Assembly (NCBI GenBank): GCA_026126305.1
Contig: JAHCJI010000002.1
Location: 124,001 to 188,000 of the forward strand
Source: Phycisphaeraceae bacterium
GTDB taxonomy: Bacteria; Planctomycetota; Phycisphaerae; Phycisphaerales; UBA1924
DNA length: 64,000 bases
Reading direction: 5' to 3'
Shown: piece after piece, positions 9,475 to 18,793 of the stretch
How positions within the stretch are numbered: position 1 is the stretch's first letter
How the letters are laid out: each line of letters starts with the position of its first letter
The notes under the pieces: model-generated
The model's database searches: none
What the model was told of the DNA's origin: nothing
The model's input: only the letters and a program-made list of their open reading frames with translations
Position numbers and translations under genes: made by a program

Positions 9475-10400
9475 CGCAGCACCCCACGCTTGCGCAGGTA
9501 GTCCATCAGCAGCGTATCGATGGGCGTATCGCTGCGCACGGTCATGTGCGTGATCTCGCGCGCCGCGCAGAAGCCCTGGACCTCGCGCATGTACGCCTCA
9601 ACGACCTTCTTGTAACGCTTGAGCAGCGGCGCAGAGATGGTGACCTCGGCGTGGTCGCGGTCTTCGACGTCGCGCAGCCGCAGGTCGCCGCCCACCGTCG
9701 GGTCGAGTTCCTGCGGGCTCATGACCTGGAGCACGATGAGGTCGTAGCCGCGCCCGGCCAGCAGGCGCAGACCGTCCTGGTAGCCTTCCTTGATGAGCAA
9801 ATCGCTGAGCAATACCATGACCCCGCGCCCGGAGCGTGACAAGGCAATCCGCTTGCACGCGTCGGTGAAGGGCAGGTCGCCGCCCGGTTCGAGGCTGCAC
9901 ATCCATCGGCCCATCTCGTGGACGCGACGCCGGCCCCTCAGATTGCGCACGCTGGTGAGCACGCCCGTTCCATCCTCCGCCCGTGCGATGGCCGTCGCCG
10001 ACACGCGATTGAGGTTCACCAGACCGATGTACCCCAGCGCCATCGCGGCCCGCTGCATGAACGTGAACTTGTTCGGCGAACCGCAGTCGGCGGATCCGCT
10101 GCAATCCAGAACAATGTGCAAAGACAGGTCTTCCTCTTCCTGGAACAATTTGAGGAACAACCGGTCGAGCCGGCCGTAGATGTTCCAGTCGACGTGCCTC
10201 AGGTCGTCGCCGCTGACATAGGGCCTGTGGTCGGCGAATTCGACCGATTCGCCCCGCTTCTTGCTCCGCCGTTCGCCTTGGACCTTACCACGGAAGATCT
10301 TGCGGCTCTGGAGGTCGACGCGTGAGAGCTGCGCAACCAGATTGGCGTCGAGCAGGTCGTCGACGGTTGTGGGGCGTTTTGGGGAGACGTCTTTCAGCAT
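9471..10400 (-). CDS. DUF58 domain protein
   Basis: 309 residues, cytoplasmic in appearance. The DUF58 core is clear: GESVEFADHRPYVSGDDLRH then VDWNIYGRLDRLFLKLFQEE, followed by a VWA-like fold starting LHIVLDCSGSADCG. DUF58 proteins almost always accompany MoxR ATPases and VWA proteins and are thought to be adaptors. Here the gene lies between moxR (61 bases upstream) and the BatA-like gene (4-base overlap), the usual order. Biochemical role unproven for the family; assignment to the family is firm. Confidence 0.93.
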   Translation of the reverse strand: MLKDVSPKRPTTVDDLLDANLVAQLSRVDLQSRKIFRGKVQGERRSKKRGESVEFADHRPYVSGDDLRHVDWNIYGRLDRLFLKLFQEEEDLSLHIVLDCSGSADCGSPNKFTFMQRAAMALGYIGLVNLNRVSATAIARAEDGTGVLTSVRNLRGRRRVHEMGRWMCSLEPGGDLPFTDACKRIALSRSGRGVMVLLSDLLIKEGYQDGLRLLAGRGYDLIVLQVMSPQELDPTVGGDLRLRDVEDRDHAEVTISAPLLKRYKKVVEAYMREVQGFCAAREITHMTVRSDTPIDTLLMDYLRKRGVLR

Positions 10401-10461
10401 AATGGTTCGTTAGAAATCAGTTGATAGCAATCGCAGAAGCCATCACGTTCAAAACTCCCTC

Positions 10462-11511
10462 TCACGCCACCCTCGTCGCCACCGGCTCGGTGGGCGTTAG
10501 TTCCACGATCTTTCTCACCACGTCGTCCGGGTCCACCCGGTCTGCCTCGGCCTCGAAGTTCAGCAGCACGCGGTGCCGAAGCGCCAGCAGGGCGGTCTCG
10601 CGGATGTCGGCGTAACTCACGTGATACCGTCCATCGATCAGTGCCCGCACCTTGCCGCCCAGCAGCAGCGCCTGGGCCGCGCGTGGGCTGGCGCCGCATC
10701 GGATGTATCGCGCCACCGGCCCGCTCTCGCCGCCCGCGGCGAACTGCCCGCCCGGGTGCGTGGCCAGCACGAGGCGTGCGGCGTACTCTTTGACGTGCGG
10801 CGCGACGATCACCCCGCGAACCAGTTGCTGCACCTCGATGATGCTCGGCCCATCCATCACCGGTTCGACCTTGGGCGCTTCCTGGCCCGTCGTTCGGTCG
10901 AGGATCGTCATGAGGTCGTTCAACTGGCTGTAGCCGACATTGATCTTGAACAAGAAGCGATCAAGCTGCGCCTCGGGCAAGGGGTAGGTGCCCTCCTGCT
11001 CGATGGGGTTCTGCGTGGCCAGCACGATGAAGGGCTTCTCGAGCGTGTGCGTCACGCCGCCCACCGTCACGCTGCGCTCCTGCATCGCCTCGAGCAGCGC
11101 ACTCTGGGTCTTGGGCGTCGCCCGGTTAATCTCGTCGGCCAGCACGATCTGCGCAAAGATCGGGCCCTTCTGGAACACGAAACTCCGACGCCCGCTCTCG
11201 CCGTCTTCGCTCACCAGCGTCGTGCCCACCACGTCCGCGGGCATCAGGTCGGGCGTGAACTGGATGCGGCTGAAGTGCAGGTGCAACGCCTCGCTCAGCG
11301 AGCGCACCAGCAGCGTCTTGCCCAGACCGGGAACGCCCTCGAGCAGCACGTTGCCCCCGGCGAACAGCGAGATCAGCACAGCGTCGACCACCTCGGTGTG
11401 TCCCACGACCGCCTTGCCCACCTCCGCGCGCAACCGGCGAAATTGCTCTCCAAAGCGCTGGCACGCTTGTTTCACCGCTTCGGGGGTCTGCATGTCCTGC
11501 TGTGCTGCCAT
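10462..11511 (-). CDS. MoxR family AAA+ ATPase
   Basis: AAA+ chaperone-like ATPase of about 349 residues. Walker A is LLEGVPGLGKTLLVRSL, Walker B with sensor context is VLADEINRATPKTQSALLEA, and the C-terminal lid has the MoxR pattern ARYIRCGASPRAAQALLLGG. I chose the ATG at 11509-11511 (MAAQQDMQTPEA...); the open frame runs further upstream but that part is Arg/Ser-rich and overlaps the preceding gene. MoxR proteins are known to help insert metals or cofactors, or to mature VWA-containing partners. The two VWA proteins and DUF58 protein of this operon are the obvious clients (inference). Confidence 0.95.
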   Translation of the reverse strand: MAAQQDMQTPEAVKQACQRFGEQFRRLRAEVGKAVVGHTEVVDAVLISLFAGGNVLLEGVPGLGKTLLVRSLSEALHLHFSRIQFTPDLMPADVVGTTLVSEDGESGRRSFVFQKGPIFAQIVLADEINRATPKTQSALLEAMQERSVTVGGVTHTLEKPFIVLATQNPIEQEGTYPLPEAQLDRFLFKINVGYSQLNDLMTILDRTTGQEAPKVEPVMDGPSIIEVQQLVRGVIVAPHVKEYAARLVLATHPGGQFAAGGESGPVARYIRCGASPRAAQALLLGGKVRALIDGRYHVSYADIRETALLALRHRVLLNFEAEADRVDPDDVVRKIVELTPTEPVATRVA

Positions 11512-11542
11512 CGTCACTGCTCCCTGTAGTTGGCTCGAACGC

Positions 11543-14500
11543 CTATCGATCCTCGAACTCGTCACGCGTGCGCTGCTTGGCCTTGAGCAGGCGCGACATG
11601 CCCTGCTCCTCGTCCTGTGCCGGCTGATCTGCCTTGTGCTGGGCCTTACCCATAGTGGGCTGTCCGTTGCCTGCGCCCTCGACGACGCTGCCGTGCTTGC
11701 CACGCAATGCCTCTTCGCTCACCTCGAAGCGTGCCCTGGCCGTGGCGCGTTGTTCCTGGTCGCGCATGGCCGCCCGTACCTTCTCGCCGGGCCCATCGTC
11801 CGGTCGCTTCAGCCGCTCTTGCGCTTTGGCACGTGCGGCGCGCAAGGCGTCGATCTGTTGCGCCTGGGTCTGCTGCTTGCCGCTCAAGCTCTTTTGCAAG
11901 GCTCGAGACATCGAGCGCAGATCGATCCGCACGCGACGGACACCGACGTCCAGCAGGAATAGCCCGATCGCGAGCATCGCCGTGGGCAGCCAGATGCTCG
12001 TCAGCGAGACGGGCAAGTCCAGCCCGTCGCGACGCCAGGGGTTGTCGGTCGCATCGCTGCCCTCCAGGGTCAGCACGCGTCCGCCGGTCAGTTCGGCCAC
12101 GCGGCGAAGCAATGCCTCGTTGGTCTGGGTCGCGCGAAACTCGTCGGCGAACGGGCGATCGATCGCGGCACGAGTGGTCCCGCGCAGGCGTTGCCCATCG
12201 GTGGCCGGCGCATCATAATTCAGGCTCATCAGATACGAGCCGGCCTGGCGTGTCTCGAAGACGCCCTCGTACAATCCCGGACCGGTCTGCTGGAGGGAAA
12301 CATCCACGCCCGTGCCATCGGGCGCTGCCAGACGGCCTTGGAACGTCGCGAAGTTCAGGCGCTGCCCGCTGGCGTCGGTGGCCTCGACCACCACGCGCGT
12401 GCGGTCGCCCTCGCGCGTCGTCACCACTCGAATGTTCGCATCCCCACTGGCGCGCATCGTCCACCGGACGTGCTGCTCCCAGAACTGTTTGTAGTCGCCC
12501 CAGGCGAGCCACATCGGGTTCCACCGGCTGAGCGCGTCGCTCGTGTATGTCACGACACGCCCCAGCCCGTGCTGCCACTGCGCCAGGATCGGGTCGTTCT
12601 CCTGCCCGCGCATCGACACCACGCTCATGCCATCGCGGTCGCCCGCCACGACATAGCCGCTCACCGGAGGCACCCCGCGGATCCCACGCGAGGCCTCGGT
12701 CAGCCCGGGCGTGAACGCCGGTACAAAAGGCGTGCCCTCCCACACCAAAGGCCGGCTGATATTGATGAAATCGCGGATGAAGATCTCGGGCAACTGCGCC
12801 TTGCTGTTGGCCACCGATACCGGGTAGTACCGCCCCTTCGTCGCCGCGGCGATCTCCTGCATCAGCGCATCGTTGGCCTGATCCCCGATGGTCACAGTCG
12901 AGATCGTGACCCTGCTCTGGAGAGCCCGGCGGATGATCGTCTGGAACTCTCTTTCGGAGCCCATCGTCTGCCCGTCGCTCAGCACGATGATGTGCTTGAC
13001 CGCGGCCTGGGCACGCTCCAGTTGCTCCAAGGCCATGACCAGGCCCGGGGCCATATTCGTCCCCCCGCCCAGTTGCATCCGGCGGATCGCAGACGCGAAC
13101 GCGCCCTTGTCCGACACCGACGCCAGCGGCATCACAAGCCCAGCCGTGCTGTCGAAGCGGATCACCGTCGCCAGATCGCGCGACGACAGCGAGTTGATCC
13201 CCGCGACGGCACCCTCCTTGGCAACATCCAGCTGTGTTTGAGATAGCCCACCCACGGGCATGCCCATCGATCCAGACGTATCGATGACAATCGCAACCGC
13301 GCCGCTGGGCAACTGCCGCTTCTGCGGCGGGTCGAGACGGATGGGTAACGCGTCCTCCAGTGGGCTGTTGATCCACCCGCCCGCGCCGAACGTGTCGGGA
13401 CCGCCCACCATCACCAGCCCGCCGCCCGCGTCGTGAACATACTGCCGCAACTGGTCCATCGAGAAGCGGCTGAAGTTCGCCGCCGGCTGGTTCATCAGCA
13501 CAACCGCGTCGTAGGCTCCCAGTTCCACCAGCGAATCGGGCATCAGAGCGGCCGGGCGCACGTCCACAAGCACCCCGGCCTGGCCCAGAGCTTCGAGAAA
13601 AGGCAAGGCGCTGGCCCGATCCTCAACCAGCACGAGTACCTTGCCCTCGCCAGCCACGAACGTCGTCGCCAACGCCCGGTTGTTTTCCAGGATCGTGTCT
13701 TGCCCAGAGTCGGGCTCAAAGATTGCTTCAAATCGAAGCACCTCGATCGGAGGAACTCGGATCGGCACCACGAACGTGTTCAGCCCAGAATCCAGAGTGA
13801 CGCGTACGCCCGGGCCACTTGCTTCCGACGAGATGTCGATCGCGTTCCCGTTGGCAAGGATCGTCAACATGCCCGACGAAGGCGCGTTCGAACGCAAAGC
13901 CACCCGCAGATTCGCGTTCTCTCCAAGCCGGGCCGTAGCCGGTGCAAGCAACTGCTCGACGATCACCTCGTTGTCATACCGGTACCGCAAGGGCACGACA
14001 TCGACGGGTACGCCCTGTGCGCGTGCCGATCGGGCCTCGGCCAACAGATCGCCAGCCGTCTCATTCCCATCGCTCAAAAGCACGATCCGGTACGCCGCGT
14101 CGGGAGGACGCACCGCCAGTGCCAGACGCAACGCTTCGGCCAGGTTGGTCTGGTCCGTCCGGCCCGTGAAAGCCCGGTCGACCTCAGGTAAGAAGGGACG
14201 GGGAAGGGCTTCGATGATCGCCTCGCCAGCGACCGCGATAACGCCGACGCGATCCCCGGTCGATTTGCCGGAAGTAGCGGCCGAACGGACAAATGTGCGA
14301 GCCCGATCCTGCACCGGCGGGGGGACCGATCGGCTCAGGTCCAGCACGGCCGTCACCGCGATGTCCTTGGCCGTATCGCGCATCGAAGGTCTTGCCAGCA
14401 CCCCGACCAGCATGACAAGCACGAGCAATCGCACGACCAGGGCAACCCGTCGGCTGTGGGTTGCCATGCCGGCCAGATTTTTGCGTCCTATAACAATGCA

Positions 14501-14590
14501 CAATGGGATGAATATGGCAAGCAACCAAAGCCAATATGGCTGCTCAAACTCCACGGGTCCGAGCCTCATTGCGGCGATGACCGGGCTCAT
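11543..14590 (-). CDS. Large membrane protein with two VWA domains and an amidotransferase-like domain
   Basis: 1015 residues; first gene of the operon. Two membrane helices lie at the N-terminus (about 20-35 and 50-66). A first VWA-like domain has DLSRS at residue 84, and an amidotransferase-like Rossmann region (about 315-410) includes MVGGPDTFGAGGW. A second VWA domain has an intact metal site DTSGSM at 437-442. A late membrane helix (about 885-905) precedes a charged cytoplasmic tail rich in Arg, Lys, Gln and Glu. The ATG at 14588-14590 has AGGAAGG about 8 bases upstream. This arrangement is common in planctomycetes but uncharacterised. The charged tail could contact the MoxR ATPase encoded 31 bases downstream (inference). 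Confidence 0.88.
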   Translation of the reverse strand: MSPVIAAMRLGPVEFEQPYWLWLLAIFIPLCIVIGRKNLAGMATHSRRVALVVRLLVLVMLVGVLARPSMRDTAKDIAVTAVLDLSRSVPPPVQDRARTFVRSAATSGKSTGDRVGVIAVAGEAIIEALPRPFLPEVDRAFTGRTDQTNLAEALRLALAVRPPDAAYRIVLLSDGNETAGDLLAEARSARAQGVPVDVVPLRYRYDNEVIVEQLLAPATARLGENANLRVALRSNAPSSGMLTILANGNAIDISSEASGPGVRVTLDSGLNTFVVPIRVPPIEVLRFEAIFEPDSGQDTILENNRALATTFVAGEGKVLVLVEDRASALPFLEALGQAGVLVDVRPAALMPDSLVELGAYDAVVLMNQPAANFSRFSMDQLRQYVHDAGGGLVMVGGPDTFGAGGWINSPLEDALPIRLDPPQKRQLPSGAVAIVIDTSGSMGMPVGGLSQTQLDVAKEGAVAGINSLSSRDLATVIRFDSTAGLVMPLASVSDKGAFASAIRRMQLGGGTNMAPGLVMALEQLERAQAAVKHIIVLSDGQTMGSEREFQTIIRRALQSRVTISTVTIGDQANDALMQEIAAATKGRYYPVSVANSKAQLPEIFIRDFINISRPLVWEGTPFVPAFTPGLTEASRGIRGVPPVSGYVVAGDRDGMSVVSMRGQENDPILAQWQHGLGRVVTYTSDALSRWNPMWLAWGDYKQFWEQHVRWTMRASGDANIRVVTTREGDRTRVVVEATDASGQRLNFATFQGRLAAPDGTGVDVSLQQTGPGLYEGVFETRQAGSYLMSLNYDAPATDGQRLRGTTRAAIDRPFADEFRATQTNEALLRRVAELTGGRVLTLEGSDATDNPWRRDGLDLPVSLTSIWLPTAMLAIGLFLLDVGVRRVRIDLRSMSRALQKSLSGKQQTQAQQIDALRAARAKAQERLKRPDDGPGEKVRAAMRDQEQRATARARFEVSEEALRGKHGSVVEGAGNGQPTMGKAQHKADQPAQDEEQGMSRLLKAKQRTRDEFEDR

Positions 14591-14937
14591 GGTGTGGCCT
14601 TCCTGATGGGAACAGGTCTCATCACGGCCTCGATCATGGTTCGGCTTGGCCGTTCAAGGGTCATTGGCTATTGGACCTTTCCTCGGAGGCCTTTCACCGA
14701 ACAAAGAAGTGTTCGCGGCATCCTACCAGATGACAGGTGCCAAGGTTCTAGGTCGCATCGCGATTTATATCCTATCAAAAATAGAACAAAAGCCAGAATT
14801 TTATTGCTAGATAGCAGAAACAGAAACGCTCTGTGAGATCGATGCATATGCCGCGCAGAGGAGCAGAAGATGTAGGCTGCTCGTGTCCACAACCTGGGGA
14901 TTATGGGTAATCCCTAATGAGACAGAGGGGTATCACT
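14591..14937. other. Divergent intergenic region, AT-rich for this genome
   Basis: About 350 bases between the divergently read VWA operon and the dockerin-type secreted protein, so promoters for both should lie here. Its middle (about 14755-14830) is markedly AT-rich compared with the rest of the window, with a short palindrome GCTAGATAGC. I could not assign -35/-10 boxes with confidence and see no open frame with coding character. Confidence 0.5.
14897..14914 (+). promoter_or_regulatory. Leader hairpin just upstream of a ribosome site
   Basis: Perfect 7-base stem GGGATTA / TAATCCC around a TGGG loop, ending about ten bases before the AGAGGGG ribosome-binding site (14924-14930) of the secreted protein starting at 14938. 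Its closeness to the ribosome site makes it a candidate for translational control or an mRNA 5'-end stabiliser; there is no direct evidence. Confidence 0.45.
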
Positions 14938-15642
14938 ATGAAGAAGTTCGTTCTTGCTTCGTTGCTGGCAGTCCCGGCGCTTGCGCTGGGTCAGACGCCG
15001 GTTGGTCCGTTCACCGGCGACCTCCAGGAAGGCTTCGATGGACTTCCCGGCGGGTTCCTCCCGTCCCACCCGGTCTTCGGCGGCGTGGGCGAGATGTTCA
15101 GCACGGGCGGCTCCATGCACACCACCACGGGCTGGAGCTTCATCTGTGTCATTCGCCCCTTCGAGGGTACTCGCTTGGCAGCATCCGCCGGTGGCTTCGT
15201 CCGGTACGTATTCAACGAGGAAGTCAGCGCCTTCGGTGGGTACTTCGGATCCAACGCAGATCTGGCACCCCCCAACGGCACCGCCCGCTTCTTTGACGCT
15301 GGCGGCGGGTTGGTTGGCAGCGCTCCCATCGAACTTTTGGGAGATTGCGCCTGGAACTGGAACGGCTGGGAGTTTTCCACCGGCGTCACGACCATCGAAA
15401 TCGAAGGTGCCCTGTTCGGCGGTGCCTTCGTCATGATGGACGCGATGGAACTCAACCTCGGCAGCGGAGCCGAGTGCTACGCCGACTGCGACGGCGACGG
15501 CCAACTGACCATCTTCGACTTCCTGTGCTTCCAGAACGCCTTCGCCTCGGGCGATGCCTACGCCGACTGCGACGGCGACGGCGCGTTCACCATCTTCGAC
15601 TTCCTGTGCTTCCAGAACGCCTTCGCCGAAGGCTGCGACTGA
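14938..15642 (+). CDS. Secreted protein with tandem dockerin-like motifs
   Basis: 234 residues starting at the ATG 14938-14940 (ribosome site AGAGGGG upstream). Signal peptide MKKFVLASLLAVPALALGQ, then a beta-rich domain of about 155 residues with Cys residues, which looks like the extracellular carbohydrate-binding-like domains often found on such proteins, though I cannot name it. The C-terminus holds two near-identical copies of a calcium-loop-like motif, DCDGDGQLTIFDFLCFQNAF and DCDGDGAFTIFDFLCFQNAF, 81 bases apart. This is the 'GC-type dockerin' style of Phycisphaerae proteins. It is likely exported and surface-attached. A strong terminator follows, so it is probably a single-gene unit. 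Confidence 0.85.
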   Translation: MKKFVLASLLAVPALALGQTPVGPFTGDLQEGFDGLPGGFLPSHPVFGGVGEMFSTGGSMHTTTGWSFICVIRPFEGTRLAASAGGFVRYVFNEEVSAFGGYFGSNADLAPPNGTARFFDAGGGLVGSAPIELLGDCAWNWNGWEFSTGVTTIEIEGALFGGAFVMMDAMELNLGSGAECYADCDGDGQLTIFDFLCFQNAFASGDAYADCDGDGAFTIFDFLCFQNAFAEGCD

Positions 15643-15695
15643 TCGGCCCGGACGACCTCGCCATAACGTCCAATAACCTTTCGTCATGCTGACCC

Positions 15696-15724
15696 AACCG
15701 CCCCGCATCGGGGCGGTTTTTTTT
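15696..15724 (+). terminator. Rho-independent terminator
   Basis: A perfect 10-base stem (AACCGCCCCG / CGGGGCGGTT) around a CAT loop runs directly into eight T residues. It lies about 55 bases after the stop of the secreted dockerin-type protein and before cheX. Confidence 0.93.
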
Positions 15725-15798
15725 ATCATTCGGGTCAAGCCATGCATCGCATCGACCGAAGACAGATCGACGGAAGAGACCACACGCCAGGAGGCCCC

Positions 15799-16302
15799 AT
15801 GGATCCCGCCCTGATTACGCCGTTCATCAAGAGCGTCCAAAACGTCTTCGCCACGATGCTGCAATTGCCCGTCGAGGTGGAAGCCCCCAAGATCAAGGAC
15901 AAGTCGTCCACAACCTATGACGTCTCTGCCATCATCGGGATGAGCGGCGATTGCGTTGGTTCGGTCGTCCTGAGTTTCGAACTCGAGTCGGCCCTGAGGA
16001 TCGTCGCGCTCTTCACCGGCAGCGAGATCCAGAGCGACTCGCCCGATTTTGCCGACGCCGTGGGTGAACTGGTGAACATGATCAGTGGCGGAGCCAAGGC
16101 GAACTTCGTCGGTCGCAAGGCCTCAATCTCGACGCCCAGCGTGGTCCTGGGCGCACGACATGTGGTGACCGCCCAGAAGGACCAACCGGTCATCATCCTG
16201 CCCTGTGTCACCGACTGTGGTCGGTTTGCCATCGAAGTGTCGATCCAGGACCAGACCGAGTCGGCTGGCCAAACCGCTCAAGCCGCCGGTGCCAAGGCCT
16301 GA
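15799..16302 (+). CDS. CheX-like CheY-P phosphatase
   Basis: 167 residues, soluble. It has the CheC/CheX phosphatase helix: DAVGELVNMISGGAKANF, with the catalytic pair Glu90 and Asn93. Members of this family remove phosphate from CheY. The ATG at 15799 has a perfect AGGAGG at 15789-15794. A CheY-like gene follows 27 bases later, which is the obvious partner. There are no receptors, CheA or CheW in the window, so the pair may serve a pathway other than classical chemotaxis (inference). Confidence 0.85.
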   Translation: MDPALITPFIKSVQNVFATMLQLPVEVEAPKIKDKSSTTYDVSAIIGMSGDCVGSVVLSFELESALRIVALFTGSEIQSDSPDFADAVGELVNMISGGAKANFVGRKASISTPSVVLGARHVVTAQKDQPVIILPCVTDCGRFAIEVSIQDQTESAGQTAQAAGAKA

Positions 16303-16329
16303 GGCCCATCCCAGTACGGAGCAACCCCA

Positions 16330-16701
16330 ATGAAGATTCTGCTCGTCGACGATTCCAAGACCATGCGCAACATCCAGAAGTCCGTCCTGGCGCAACTCGG
16401 CCACACCAACATCGAGGAGGCGTGCGACGGACAGGACGCATTGAGCAAGGTCAAGGCATATGGCCCCGACCTGCTGCTGGTCGACTGGAACATGCCCATT
16501 ATGGACGGGTTGACATTCGTCAAGGCATTCCGCCAGGACGACAAGACGACGCCCATCATCATGGTGACCACCGAGGCCGAGAAGAGCCGGGTTATCGAGG
16601 CGATCAAGGCCGGCGTGAACAACTACGTCGTCAAGCCTTTCACGCCCGACCTGCTCAGCCAGCGGATCCAGGAAACACTCGCCAAGTGCACGGCGGCGTG
16701 A
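16330..16701 (+). CDS. CheY-like single-domain response regulator
   Basis: 123 residues, receiver domain only. The acidic pocket is Asp7-Asp8, the phospho-acceptor Asp52 (LLVDWNMPIMDG), the switch Thr80/81 and the conserved Lys102 (VVKPF). No output domain, so it must act through protein contacts, as CheY does on the flagellar motor. It sits between its likely phosphatase (CheX-like) and a DUF342 protein, and ends 33 bases before the latter. Confidence 0.95.
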   Translation: MKILLVDDSKTMRNIQKSVLAQLGHTNIEEACDGQDALSKVKAYGPDLLLVDWNMPIMDGLTFVKAFRQDDKTTPIIMVTTEAEKSRVIEAIKAGVNNYVVKPFTPDLLSQRIQETLAKCTAA

Positions 16702-16734
16702 GCCGTCCGTCCCTGGCGGTATGAGGGCCGCCCC

Positions 16735-18264
16735 GTGAGTATCGACGCGCTCGACAAGGTCGCTCGAGTCTCGGTCTCTTCCGATGGGTTGCGGGCCACG
16801 CTCCAGATCCAGCCCGGTGCCGAGCCGGGAGACATCACGCCCGAAGCCGTCGAGGCCATCCTCGCTGCTCGGGGTGTTCGACCATCCGAAGTGACCACCC
16901 ATGCGGCGGCCATCCTTTCTCAGGCACTGATCGAGCGCCCGGGCATCACCGCCGAGACCATTGCCGCCGAAGGCGTTCCCGCGGTCGATGGCAAAGACGG
17001 CCATTTCGAGCTCGACGCGGCCCTCGTGCAGGAGGTGCCGCCGGTGGACACCGGCGAAGCCACACAGACCGGCTTCAGCCACTATGGGCGATCCGCGTTC
17101 ATGATCGTCCATGAAGGGCAGCGGATTGGCATGATCCACCCCCATACCGATGCGCAGGACGGCATGGACGTTCGGGGAAAGTTGATCAAGGCCGTCATCG
17201 GCAGGCCCTGTCCATTGGTTCTGGACGATTCGGTTGAACAGAAGCCCGATGGATCGGTCCACGCCCGCAGGCGAGGCCGACTCGAGATGACACCTTCAAA
17301 GTTGCGCGTCGAACCAGTCTTGGAAATCAGCGAGTTTGTGGACTTCAGTACCGGGAACGTCGATTTTCCCGGGGACGTGATCATCCGCAAGGGTGTTCGC
17401 GATTGCTTCCGCGTGGAAGTGGGTGGCAACCTCGAAGTCGTCGAACTCGTCGAAGCCGCAGACCTCCACGCCAGGGGTTCCATCGTCCTGCGTCGGGGCA
17501 TGGCCGGCCGCGGCAAGGGCGAACTCGTCACGGGCGGGAACCTCGAAGCCAAGTACCTCGACGGGGTCCGCGCCAGCATTGCCTACGACTTACGCATCCA
17601 AAAGGAACTCACCAACTGCACGACCTCCGTCGGCCGGTGCATCCATTCGGGCACCTGTACCGTCGTGGGAGGAGAACTGACCGCCCGGTTCGGAGGCAGC
17701 GTCCGATCGCTTGGAGGGGAAGCCGAAACGCCGACCCTCGTGCGCATCGGGATCGATCCTCAGCTGGATACTCTCGCGCGACTGCTTGAGGAGATCCTGC
17801 CCATGGCCGCCGCCTCGACAGCCAAGGCCATGCAGGAACTCCAGGACCTCCAAAAAATGGCGGCACGGCTCACGGCCACGCAAGCCGAGACCATGACCAG
17901 CCTCCAGTTTGACATCATGAACGGGCAGGCGAAAGTCCCGGCCATCCGGGCTGGAATCGAGCACGTGCTTCTTGCATACGAAAAACTCCACGCCACAACG
18001 CTCCTTGTCGAGAAAACCATCATGCCCGGCGTGGTGATCCAGTTCGCGGGACACACGGCAACCGTCCGAGAAGTCATCAAGGGTCCGATACACGTGGCCC
18101 TCGACCATTCTGGTGCCATCGTGCTGCGCGATCCGAACACGGGTTCATCCATACCGCTGTCAGCGAAGGCCAAACTCCAACCCAATCCCGAGGCCATCAA
18201 CTTGCACGAGCTTCGCCGTTGGCTCGAGAACAACCCGCTTGGCCCGTCCCAGAAAGCCGCCTAG
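16735..18264 (+). CDS. DUF342 / FapA-like polymer-forming protein
   Basis: 509 residues from a GTG start at 16735 with GAGGG about 9 bases upstream. The centre (about 150-340) contains the DUF342 beta-helix pattern: VDFSTGNVDFPGDVIIRKGV, VEVGGNLEVVELVEAADLHA, LVTGGNLEAKYLDGV, each with repeating Gly-Asn-Leu turns. The C-terminal third includes a helical hairpin (MAAASTAKAMQELQDLQKMA) and a beta tail. FapA of Vibrio affects flagellar assembly and polar localisation; that role is known for the family and is only inferred here. The gene follows cheX-cheY, consistent with a motility or surface-signalling unit. Confidence 0.85.
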   Translation: MSIDALDKVARVSVSSDGLRATLQIQPGAEPGDITPEAVEAILAARGVRPSEVTTHAAAILSQALIERPGITAETIAAEGVPAVDGKDGHFELDAALVQEVPPVDTGEATQTGFSHYGRSAFMIVHEGQRIGMIHPHTDAQDGMDVRGKLIKAVIGRPCPLVLDDSVEQKPDGSVHARRRGRLEMTPSKLRVEPVLEISEFVDFSTGNVDFPGDVIIRKGVRDCFRVEVGGNLEVVELVEAADLHARGSIVLRRGMAGRGKGELVTGGNLEAKYLDGVRASIAYDLRIQKELTNCTTSVGRCIHSGTCTVVGGELTARFGGSVRSLGGEAETPTLVRIGIDPQLDTLARLLEEILPMAAASTAKAMQELQDLQKMAARLTATQAETMTSLQFDIMNGQAKVPAIRAGIEHVLLAYEKLHATTLLVEKTIMPGVVIQFAGHTATVREVIKGPIHVALDHSGAIVLRDPNTGSSIPLSAKAKLQPNPEAINLHELRRWLENNPLGPSQKAA

Positions 18265-18415
18265 GGGCACGATCGGATTGTCTGGATAACTGTGAACATC
18301 GGGAAACCATCCGGACTGGATGAGACCTCGAATTGTGCCGATGGAGTGAACCGGTGAGTCTGATTGGCAAACCCTTGTCTGCGTGTTCTGTTGATCCAGG
18401 ACACGGAGACATCAG

Positions 18416-18793
18416 ATGCAACGGTGGCCTTACATGCGACCAGAACCCAAGGAACCCGATCCCAACCAGCACCGCCGTACCGGGCGTATCTCCCCGGAAG
18501 GCGTTGAGTGCGACAAGGGGCAAGTGCTGGACCTCTCAGCGGGCGGACTCCGACTGGCTGGCGGGGGCCCAAGGCCCGGAAAGGTGGGCGACGAGATCAG
18601 CCTCCGGCTCGATTGGGGATTGGGCGAGATGGACTTCCAGGGTGTGATTGTCCGGGTCGATCGCCGCAAGATCTTCGGCTGGGTCGCGGGCATTCGGTTC
18701 GAGAATCTGACACCGGCCCATAAGCAGGCGCTTTCCAAGGCATCGATGCTCGCCGCCAGTGGCGAGATCACGCAGTGGGTCAAAGCGAGTTGA
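18416..18793 (+). CDS. PilZ domain protein
   Basis: 125 residues. The c-di-GMP binding motif is present: HRRTGR (RxxxR-type, residues 19-24), then [11 protein letters not shown], matching [DN]xSxxG. A GGAG lies about 7 bases before the ATG at 18416. It is the last gene in the cheX-cheY-DUF342 direction, 151 bases downstream of DUF342, so it may link c-di-GMP to the same process. Its last 14 bases overlap the end of the oppositely read aldolase gene. Confidence 0.85.
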   Translation: MQRWPYMRPEPKEPDPNQHRRTGRISPEGVECDKGQVLDLSAGGLRLAGGGPRPGKVGDEISLRLDWGLGEMDFQGVIVRVDRRKIFGWVAGIRFENLTPAHKQALSKASMLAASGEITQWVKAS

